Shown: piece by piece, positions 35,901 to 44,109 of the stretch
How the letters are laid out: each line of letters begins with the position of its first letter
Numbering within the stretch: position 1 is the first letter of the stretch
Assembly (NCBI GenBank): GCA_003194525.1
Contig: NBIV01000063.1
Location: forward strand, 186,001 to 250,000
Source: Gracilariopsis chorda
Lineage: Eukaryota; Rhodophyta; Florideophyceae; Gracilariales; Gracilariaceae
Reading direction: 5' to 3'
DNA: 64,000 nucleotides
The notes under the pieces: model-generated
Databases searched by the model: none
What the model was told of the DNA's origin: nothing
The model's input: only the letters and a program-made list of their open reading frames with translations
Made by a program: the position numbers and the translations under genes

Positions 35901-36874
35901 ACGAAGATGTGATAGGAGAACTGATGGACTTCTTCGAACGCGACTTTGTTTCGCAACCGGATCTCACGAACGAAGCGAATCGTTTTTTCTGGAATATGAT
36001 CATCAATACAAGAGGGGTAAAGGATGTTAAGAATGATATCAAGGCGGTGGGGCGTTTCATCTTAACCAAACGAGGGATTGCGGACAGAATTGAGGAGCTT
36101 GAAAACGGTGCGGTTCTTGCTCGAAAGAGAGCCATGTTGGATGCAAAACTCGGTCAGATTGCAGCGGCTCTCGGGTTGTCTGAAAGTGGAACAATGTATG
36201 CCCCTCAAAAGGGTGGCCAAATCCTTTGTACTGGAGAGGATTGTCCGAGGCAGGTGCTACACACGGATTTCAGGGGTTTGACGGAGAATGACAGGATGAG
36301 AAATGTGAACCCGGGGTATTTTGCAATGGCATCGGGACCGGATGCGTTCATGATTTGGGTTTGTGAACGGTCACATACTGTAACAATGACACGGGGTTAC
36401 TTGAAAGAGCTTTCGACTTCTATGATGGTTCGGAAGTTCAGAGTTCCACCGTTTTCTGTGTTAATTGGAAAAGGGGATGTATTTAATGCTGGAGCTGGGT
36501 ACAATGATGCAATAGCGAAAGGCTATTGCATGCGATACCATATGTACTTTGTACCTGAGCGATACAATCTCCTGGATGCGGTGCATAGGCAAAGCGGTTT
36601 CCGCCCTCCCTTTTTTAATGATGAAGAGGACCGTGTCGATTTATCTGAGGTGGGAGGAGGGGAAGAGGAGCGGGGAGATGAAGCTGACGATAGAGATGTA
36701 GTTACGCAAGAAGCAGAACGTGAGAACCCGTCGGATGAGGAGGACGATGAGGATATACTGAAACCAGCGGAAATGAACACTGGTGGAGATTATGAACAGG
36801 AGGATGACTATGAGGGTGGAATGGTTCCTAAAAGAGCAGAGGGTCTGATAGATGAGAACGATGAAAGCGATTGA
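33000..36874 (+). pseudogene. ParB-like plus 2OG-Fe(II) dioxygenase protein, decayed
   Basis: About 1,290 codons from ATG 33000 to TGA 36872-36874. Stops at 33153, 33447, 33459, 33925, 34159 and 34735, and frameshifts near 33850 and 35100, interrupt it, yet the intervening frame reads as continuous protein. At 33930-34230, IHNIRFPKN, then GRLIVPVVLVDCFH, a stop, and VNALLDL resemble the ParB/sulfiredoxin fold. The last 567 codons (from about 35171) are uninterrupted. They have an acidic linker, a helical domain, then VLHTDFRGL (the HxD iron motif, about 36258) and IGKGDVFNAGAGY with RYHMYFVPE (about 36470-36555). Relatives have His-Ala-Gly where FNAGAGY has Asn, so the distal iron ligand seems lost. 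The acidic C-terminal tail is low-complexity. The subfamily is unresolved; TET/JBP, AlkB-like and phytanoyl-type oxygenases share the motif. Confidence 0.65.
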
Positions 36875-37563
36875 TAATGATAAGTAAACTAGTGATATAC
36901 GTTTGTTAAATCTGATGACTGCTTTTTGATCTTTATAGTGAATGTTTATAGTGAATGGGAGAGGTTTACTACGATTGGGATTACTTTTTATGCAGCTTCA
37001 TTCGAATGATGCGTAATAATGAAGGGATGATGTCTACAGAGATTTCGCTTGGTTATATTCCATAAAGAAAGGTCTACAAGTATGAGAAGAAACTTGGGAT
37101 GGGTGTGTTGGAGGGGAGAATGAAGGCGCAGCTCATATGAAACACGAATGGATGTAAAATTGAGTATGGGATTATGTATGAGAATTGAAGGTGATTGTAC
37201 GGGTGTGAAGGATCCCGTTGTTATAGCCAAATACCACGATTTTCCATCCTGTTGATATAGAAAGTACTGGTTCTTTTCATACATGAATGCATTGTGGCGT
37301 GCTTGATGTATGAAGAAGAGTGAAGAGGGTGAAGGCATTATCGTGTAGAGGTTCAAAATATTGTTTTGTGTGCTGGGATGCTGGGAAGGACAAGGGGTGA
37401 GCAAATGAGAAGATGATAAGCTGTGCATTTAAGCACTGACGAAGTTGGTTCAAGTGAAGAGGTTAGACATTAATTATCGACTTTTGAACATTCATTCACG
37501 ACTCTTGAACATTCATTCACGACTCTTGAAGATTCATGTCATTTGAGAACATCCACACGCACC
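36875..37563. other. Spacer within the 17.6-kb element
   Basis: No supported gene on the plus strand. The minus frame at 36988-37428 lacks element-like composition and motifs. A short tandem repeat lies at its right end (37478-37538). Confidence 0.4.
37478..37538 (+). repeat. 21-bp tandem repeat, about three copies
   Basis: Unit CGACTCTTGAACATTCATTCA, nearly three copies, ending 26 bp before the ATG at 37564. It may be a promoter or iteron-like site of the element. Confidence 0.7.
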
Positions 37564-37913
37564 ATGAGTACTATTTCCAATTTTCGGTCCGTGACCGGAG
37601 GACCCGTATACATGTGGACATCTTTCCCAATGAGACGGTGATGAGGTTTGATTAAGTACTTGAAATTCGGTATAAAACGGATACGGAGAAGTGTGTTGTG
37701 CGAGGGGCGTCGAGGTTGCTGACTGCTGGAATTTTAGAGGATGTGACGAAGATATATGAAGTTCTCGACGCTATACCGACACATAATCATATCTTGACGA
37801 ATGCAAACTTTTTGCACGTGCTGTATGGCAGTACGCATTTAAAAGAGTATCTGGTTAGTGCGTCAAACCTTTCTAAAAGCCCTGGACATATGTTCAGCTT
37901 TAATGGGTGGTAA
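37564..37913 (+). pseudogene. Small unknown protein of the element
   Basis: A readable frame (frame 3) runs from about 37569 to TAA 37911-37913. A premature TAA at 37653 sits where CAA would fit. An ATG at 37564 is one frame off. The product is about 115 residues, mixed alpha/beta in character (RIHVDIFPNE, LEIRYKTD, IYEVLDAIPTH), with no recognised family. It lies between the dioxygenase and membrane-protein genes on the same strand. Confidence 0.4.
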
Positions 37914-38243
37914 ACATATGCGTTTATGTTTTCATTAGCCACTGGTGTTCTTTATGGGGTTTTGAAACCAGTTTAAATGCATTATGTGGTGGGTGATGGT
38001 AGGATGTCTTCGAAGATGTTATTTGTGGTGATATTGGAGACGGTTTTGCATTGGCTTCTCTTCGATATTGTGTCCTAATTGCATAGGAGGTACTTTTGTC
38101 CATTGGCGTTTGTACGTTTGAGGGGGAGGGAACGGCTGGAAAGATTTTCTGTGATTCGAAACAGACTACTTGGATTCACAGTGGGACGTCTAGTGCCGTT
38201 GAATGCTTGAATTTTTGTTACCTATCATTTCTTGGGAACGCCA

Positions 38244-38666
38244 ATGTCGCTTAGAACGGAACTTAAGACTGGCGCTGTTGCATTTTTCAGTGGTGGGTTC
38301 ATGTTTGGGGCTCTTTCATATGTTGTGGAGCGGCTGAAGATGTTCTTTGTGACTGGGAACAGCATGAACAATGAGATAGGGCTTCCATATGTGCAGAAAG
38401 GTATTGGTGAGCTGATTTTTGGTGTTTGCGGGACTGTATGCCGGGGTTTGAAGAAGGTGGTGGGGATAACCGATGGTGTGGCTGCTATTAGGCTCTTTAT
38501 TGGAATGGTGTTACCTGTGGTATTTACGTATTTGATATCTACATTTGTGAGGGAGACTTCTTTGCACAATGTAAGGGAACTGTGGCCTGTAGTAGAGAAC
38601 ACTATCTTTTTTGTGTTGTTGCTTTTAGTTATGGCTGTGGATATGGACTTAGAGTACAATTTTTAG
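38244..38666 (+). CDS. Membrane protein of the element, 140 aa
   Basis: ATG at 38244 and stop at 38664, uninterrupted. Three hydrophobic segments are visible: residues about 10-30 (GAVAFFSGGFMFGALSYVV), about 80-100 (FIGMVLPVVFTYLIS) and about 118-135 (TIFFVLLLLVMAV). A charged loop with basic residues separates the first two. No family recognised. It is one of the few frames in the element without a break, though short genes survive by chance more often. A membrane protein is unexpected for a simple transposon and fits better with a virus-like ancestry. Confidence 0.55.
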   Translation: MSLRTELKTGAVAFFSGGFMFGALSYVVERLKMFFVTGNSMNNEIGLPYVQKGIGELIFGVCGTVCRGLKKVVGITDGVAAIRLFIGMVLPVVFTYLISTFVRETSLHNVRELWPVVENTIFFVLLLLVMAVDMDLEYNF

Positions 38667-38956
38667 AGGTATGTTGCGAGTCTGGGAGAGCAACCGAGGC
38701 CTTTTGGGTCTTGTTTTCGACCATTCCTTTAGATAGCATTGTACTTCTACCTCTCCATACTTAGGGTGACTGAGATGTAAAATGTTGTCCTAGATAGGCT
38801 GTTTCTGATCATTGGTGGGACACGTGGTATGGCGGTGGGATATGGCGCGAAAACGGGGGATTGAAAAAATGGGGATGGATAATTAGTTGGAGTGTCCACG
38901 CTTTGTGGTAGGGGGTTGGGAACGGGAGCACCGTTGAGGTGGGGATTGTAGTAGCC

Positions 38957-39740
38957 ATGTCGAGTGGATCCGTCAATGATGAGGAGCTCCTGGCGTTGTT
39001 GGATAAAGCGGAGATGAAAGAGGTGCCGGAGACGCCTCCGGGGAGAAGAGGGATGAGGAAGGGGATGGTGATGGTGAAAGGCGCGAGGAAAAGGCGGTTC
39101 TTGGGCTCGGGGAGCATGGGGTTGGGACGATGATGGGAGGGGATGGTGGGGAGGGAGGTGCGGGCGAGGGTGGTCGAGGAGGAGGGGTAGGGGGAGGTGG
39201 AGGGAGACGAATGGATGGGTTCTACCGCGATGTGAAGGAACTATTGAGGAGCGCTGGGGGAGGGCTTAAGGAGCTTTGGATGAGTGTATTGAGGAGGTTG
39301 TCGTTGAGTTGGGAGGAATTGTTATGAGTGCGTCGGAGGAAGAAGTGGCGATGGGTGCTGTGGCTGAGTTGCGCCGGAGGGTGAGGGAGGCTGGGGTTTG
39401 GGCAGAGCAGCATGTCGATGGGGTTGTGGCGTGTGTGGGAGAGGAGCTGGGGAGGCTGTGGAAGGAGAATGAGGAGTTGCGAGGACCGATTTTGGATTTG
39501 GAGAAGCGGCTTTTACTGGCGGACAGGGCTGTGTATCTATTCGAGGATATGCGGAACAAGATGTATGGAGGTGGAGGGGAAGGTGGGGTGGGAGGTGCTG
39601 TCGAGAGTGGGTCTTCGGTTACTCCTGGAGGTAGAGGGGTCGTGAAAAGGAGGTTGAAGGAGAAGGACGAAGAAGGATTGGAGGTTAAGAGTCGGTTGAA
39701 GAGGAGGCATGGAAAGATGGAAGAGGGAGAAGAAGGCTAG
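38957..39740 (+). pseudogene. Gly-rich and coiled-coil protein, frameshifted
   Basis: Three overlapping plus frames in sequence: ATG 38957 to 39133 (basic, RRGMRKGMVMVKG), ATG 39130 to 39327 (Gly-rich, then MDGFYRDVKELL), and 39276-39740 (Glu/Leu heptads, VGEELGRLWKENEELR, then a Lys/Arg/Glu tail). They probably form one gene of about 255 codons with two frameshifts. The coding strand is extremely G-rich. It superficially resembles the minus-strand coiled-coil gene at the other end (basic plus coiled coil), but no alignment is claimed. Confidence 0.5.
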
Positions 39741-40193
39741 TTATGTTTAGGAGTGTCGTTGAGGCTGTTAGGACGACGGAATGGGTGGTATTGGAATCTG
39801 ATGCGTGGTGCGTCGGGTGTGTGAGAACGGAGAGAGCTGCCCAGATGAGTTCCTGAGGATGAGTTGGAAGTCAAACTAGGGCAGTATGAAGTTTGAAATT
39901 CAAATGATGGAAATAAAAATGTTAGTTTTGGTTGGGTGCTCGAAATTGCGATGGCCGCGCAGCGGCCAGCGCCATTTCGGGATCTGTATCTAGCTTTTAG
40001 TGGAGAATGAACTTGCTCCAAACTTGAAACTAGCGATGCGCGGTGCAGGTGAGGCAAGGCTCTGTAAGATATGGAAGTGTGAATTCCAAATAGATTCTTT
40101 TTTACTTGGCAAGCGCCAGAAACTAGCAGAAGCTATCATTTTCGTAGTATTTTTGAGCTTTTGCCTAAGAAACGTGCGATCTAGCACCTCTAT

Positions 40194-40218
40194 CTAGCAT
40201 TCCGAGAACACCGACGAT
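40194..40218 (-). repeat. Right terminal inverted repeat of the 17.6-kb element
   Basis: CTAGCATTCCGAGAACACCG to the terminal CGACGAT. Inverse of 22596-22620 with two mismatches. CTAGC recurs nearby at about 39989, 40031, 40123 and 40180. Confidence 0.6.
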
Positions 40219-40443
40219 GAGCCAATAGAAATCGGCAGTACTGAATTTCGTGGTACGGAGGGCTCCAAGCAGCGTTTGGTGAACATTCGAAACAATGAAT
40301 GCTTCAAATGTTACAAGCCGGGTTGTCGAACCTGTAAACATCGCTCCAAATTGGCACGAATTGTGAAAGTGGCAAATGTCGATATTACGTTAGCTATGAA
40401 AGAAGACGTTGGTGATTTTAGTTCTGATAGTTCGGAAAACTAA
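40219..40443 (+). pseudogene. Element A gag C-terminus with Cys-cluster knuckle
   Basis: Continues gag after the insertion. The frame contains CFKCYKPGCRTCKH (C-x2-C-x4-C-x2-C), a nucleocapsid-like knuckle differing from the usual CCHC, and ends at TAA 40441. The protease ORF starts 20 bp later in a different frame. Confidence 0.55.
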
Positions 40444-40463
40444 AACGTCCTTTCGGAAATAAA

Positions 40464-41054
40464 ATGAGCACGTTGAAAGGACTTTTATTTAACAACGTGT
40501 TGCCTAGATCTGAATGGAAGAGTTCGCAAATTGTTCGTTTCGTATCGTTACTGGTGCTGTCTGAGACATTCAATGATATCTTCACGCGAATACTCAAGGA
40601 TGATGGATGTACTTCTAATGTTAGGTCGAAAGAATTTGCTGAAGTCCATAGAGAGGAGTTTGAATTCGGTCCGATTCTTATGGACGTGTGCCATTCGAAA
40701 ACAGGTTCTCGTGAAGTTGCTACGGAAATGATCTTGAGCGGCACAATGCGCACTTCGCACCACTCATACCTGGCGGAATGGATTGTGGCGGATGCTCGCT
40801 ACGATGTGCTACTAGGTATGCCATGGAATATCAACTGTAATCCACAAACTAATTATCCACCACGTACCGTCGTCGTTGATACGAGGGAGCTTTTAGCCCA
40901 GTATGTCTCTCGTCTGGATGCCCACGAAGTTCAAACCATGGAGGTGACACAAATTCGTCGCCCTTTGCGTCACCCCAAGGCGGGAATACAACTGTTCAGG
41001 GTGGCTCAGGTGAACAATTCCGAGTTCTTGGAAGAAGATGCAGTCCAACAGGAT
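40464..41054 (+). pseudogene. Element A protease region of pol
   Basis: ATG 40464. LKDDGCTSNVRSKEF corresponds to the retropepsin active site (usual DTG/DSG; here DDG), and ARYDVLLGMPW is the flap-distal ILG motif with the following aromatic. The frame runs straight to the AGGAT target site at 41050-41054, where element B was inserted. Frame continuity resumes at 50741. Confidence 0.65.
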
Positions 41055-41592
41055 TGTAGTACAGTGGGTACTATGTATACTCCTAAGGATGGGCTGTTAC
41101 AGAAGACTCCGAACGGAGTACCTGCATTTTTTGACTGGTGCCACGTAGCACACCACTCCAGAGGAATCGTTTCAGCAGACTGTAGTTCAATTAGGGGGAA
41201 TTACCTAATTTAGATCTTTATAGGGTACAGCAGATAGTTTCCGTCGGGGATAGCATGCGGCACTGAATATAGTGCACTGCTGGAGCTCCCTCGAGGCGTG
41301 TTCTAGTTCGTCTGGTTCATACTCGTCATACTCACCTTCAGGTAAACTATACGTCATCCTCTAGGTGTGGTTTCTAAGCCACCGATACCCAGCACGTCCC
41401 GTAGTAGCGCCTGTACGATTTTCGTCCACCCAGTGATCCCGCTCCTCGCTTGGTACTTGCGTATCTCCTTTCAGGATTCCCCCGGGCACCGCTCCTATAT
41501 TAGGGAGACCACCACCTACTGGAACCCATCTGTTAGGCCGAATCTAAAAGTACCATTTTACGGATGTTGTGCTCACCACTGGCTATACGAAA
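41055..41592 (+). repeat. Element B left LTR
   Basis: 538 bp, paired with 50158-50735. TGGTCTCCTAACC just inside (41594) is the candidate primer-binding site. Confidence 0.75.
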
Positions 41593-41854
41593 GCTGGTCT
41601 CCTAACCTAGAAGATTCGTTTATTAGGGTGTATCTAACAAAGCGCGACAGAAGAGCGCTACACTTGTACCGAGTGGGGCCCCTCTCGTAGTGGAATGTCT
41701 CCTTAGGCTGAGTCGGAAGTGGAAGAAAATCACCTCGACATACTCCTTTATAGACCCCCAAGAACCTACCCCGGAAACACCATCTCAGATTCCTCAGGCG
41801 TCGGACTCCTAAGATAGATACAGCACATGCAGCGCCCCCCAAGGACCCACCGCC

Positions 41855-43797
41855 ATGCTGGATGACCCTGAACGACTCTTACAGAATGCCGGCTCCAGTT
41901 TTGAACGGTTCCAACAACGCCTAAGGAGACTGACTACAAGACCCAGGACAGCGGATACTCCCGGCACGTCTCATGAAAATGCCGCTGTGGAAGTTGAAGA
42001 ACCCCAGGTGGTGTCACAACCACCCCCGCCTCAGGAGATCCAGGCCCAGGGCACTGTAGAACCCGATACATTTATTGAGTCTATGGCTCCACGCTTCACC
42101 GATTGGCTTTCGCAAGAGCTCTTCGAACGGATTCCTGCAGTTGTCGAGGCACATCTTGGATCCCGCCACCATGCCCTAGTGGGGATGATTACGATCGAAA
42201 GTACGCACCGCGTGGCAGACGCCGTCTTTAACTTGAATGCTTTCCAAGAGGTGATTTCTGATGTTACCCGAGCGGAGGATTGCTCCCAAACTACGCAGCT
42301 ACAACCGGTTGCCAGGTTTCAGAGTGCATCTTCCGTACAGGAGAGGTTCCCTCTATCAGTACCTAGGGTAACGCAGGGCAGCGGAGGAGAGGATACTGCC
42401 CAATCCCCGCGCAGGAGAAGGACAGGATACCGCCGCATATAAACGGGGAAGCCTTACGAATACCACTATCAACCGTTTGGACCTGACATCCTACGGAGAA
42501 GGACAGGATACCGGTCGCGACAAAATTCACCTTCGGAGAGGAGGACAGATTACTCCGGTGGTGAATCGCGATAACGGGGACCACTTCAAGCCCCCAGACA
42601 CCACTCAAGCAAGACAAAGCCGAAAACGGAGAGGCAACCGAAGAAATAAAAGACACCGCGATTCTGAGAGTAGTACGGGTTCCCATTCCGAGAAGAGCTC
42701 CGGCTCAGAGAATGACGCGCCTCTGAAGGAGAAACGACCAAGGATCAGGGAGATCGTCCCGTTTAACGATCTATTCGCCAAGTTCGTGGATTCTGAAACC
42801 AACAGGTTGAGTGATGGCTGCACTCTTTACTACATGTTGGTTGCCGAACGATTTACAACGGCTCAGCGCCGAATGAATATTCAAATGAAGAAATACCCCT
42901 CTCCAGGCGAAGACCCATCTCAGTGCTGATCTTTTTTACACGCTTCCGTTTGGCGTGTAACAACAACGGCGTGCTTGAAGGTGTCGCCATGTGCTGCTTT
43001 CATTTCTACCTCACTGGGAGGGGGGCTTTCTTTCGTGCAACCCCGCCTCACAGACGAAAGCGCCAATGGGAATGATCCTGGAACGGAAGTCCTGAGGACG
43101 TATCCTGAGGTTGCCAACTTCGTCCTCAAGCGGTACGCCACAGACGAGGTGAGTGCGGATGCCGACGCTGATGTCACCTCCTACCGGCAGCGCACTGAAA
43201 TGACCGAGACGGAGTTTTCCCAGAAACTCTGGAGCAAGGCCTTAAAGGGGCGGAAACGTGTACTCCGAATGGCGATTAAAGTCGCTGTTCGTCGAGGGAC
43301 TCCTACCTTCGATACGCGCAAGGGTGGGCAACCATTTGACCATGCATCCTCGGGCCATTTATACGGAGTTAGCGTGCTTCCCAGAATCCTATGGGGACAC
43401 CAACCGTGCTGCACGTTGAATCCACGCTCCAATTTCGGACAGATCCTCCCTCTCAAGAAATCGAAGGGCTACGGCTTTTACGTTGGACACCAGCACCTCA
43501 GGAGACGCGGACAATCTAGCAATCGAACATGAGCAGGACGCGCTTGCTCTCAGTTTTGCCTCTCTCCAAAGGGCACCGTCCCGTTCACAGACACCGTCAT
43601 CACTCACCTCATACACCTCAGCGGAATCCCTCAGAAATGTCCGTTTCGCAAATCCTCGATGTTACCTACCAACTTGTAAAATTTGTTTGTCCCGAGAACC
43701 AGTGCACTGCACCACTCTCACCCTGGCAATGAGAGCCGCCATCTTTCAGGAGGCAGAAGAATTTCCAGGCAGCGAAAGACAACTATTTGGAGATTGA
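41855..43797 (+). pseudogene. Element B gag region
   Basis: Frames at 41855-42442 (ATG start), 42477-42929 and 42975-43797 cover a Pro/Gln-rich N-terminus, an Arg/Ser/Glu-rich middle and a segment with PFNDLFAKFVDSE. Frame changes and stops separate them. No zinc knuckle was seen. Assigned to gag by position between the left LTR and the protease. Confidence 0.5.
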
Positions 43798-44109
43798 TAT
43801 TTACCACACCACTTATGGCGACATCCATTACCCTCCAGATCGTTATAGATACCTTACCCTATTAGGAAAAGCCCTTCAACTAGTCCCAGTACCACCTACG
43901 CAGGTACCGGCTGTCCCGGCTGCAGCTCCTATCACTGTGCAAGAGAACGTTGTGGCCCCGGTCGCACCGCCGCAACAAAACGCAGCGCCTGGAACTCTGA
44001 CACCCTCCACTCAGGAAAACCCTCAGGACCGCACGTAGAGGCTCCACGTGGCTCCTTTCCGTCGAGCCTCAGTCCAACAGAAGTCGCGTCTAGGAAAGAG
44101 GGGGAACTC

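Larger units (their letters stand above)
22596..40218. mobile_element. 17.6-kb KDZ/Plavaka-like DNA element with epigenetic-enzyme genes
   Basis: Bounded by 25-bp inverted repeats matching at 23 of 25 positions (22596-22620 and 40194-40218). It interrupts the gag of element A. Contents left to right: transposase (+), coiled-coil basic protein (-), methyltransferase plus SET (-), a central palindrome, ParB-like plus 2OG dioxygenase (+), a small unknown (+), a membrane protein (+) and a coiled-coil protein (+). ACTAGC/GCTAGT motifs recur within a few hundred bases of both ends, as subterminal transposase sites often do. No target duplication was recognised, so the exact ends are provisional. 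Fungal KDZ elements are known to travel with TET/JBP-type dioxygenases; this gene set is different. Confidence 0.65.

Noticed and set aside
22936..36874. An alternative genetic code (reassigned stop codons) in the 17.6-kb element
   Set aside because: TGA, TAG and TAA all occur prematurely, frameshifts are present too, and intact host genes use normal stops. Decay explains it better.
22596..40218. An integrated giant virus
   Set aside because: No capsid, polymerase, packaging ATPase or other viral core gene was seen. A transposase and terminal repeats fit a mobile DNA element better, though virus-like replication remains possible.
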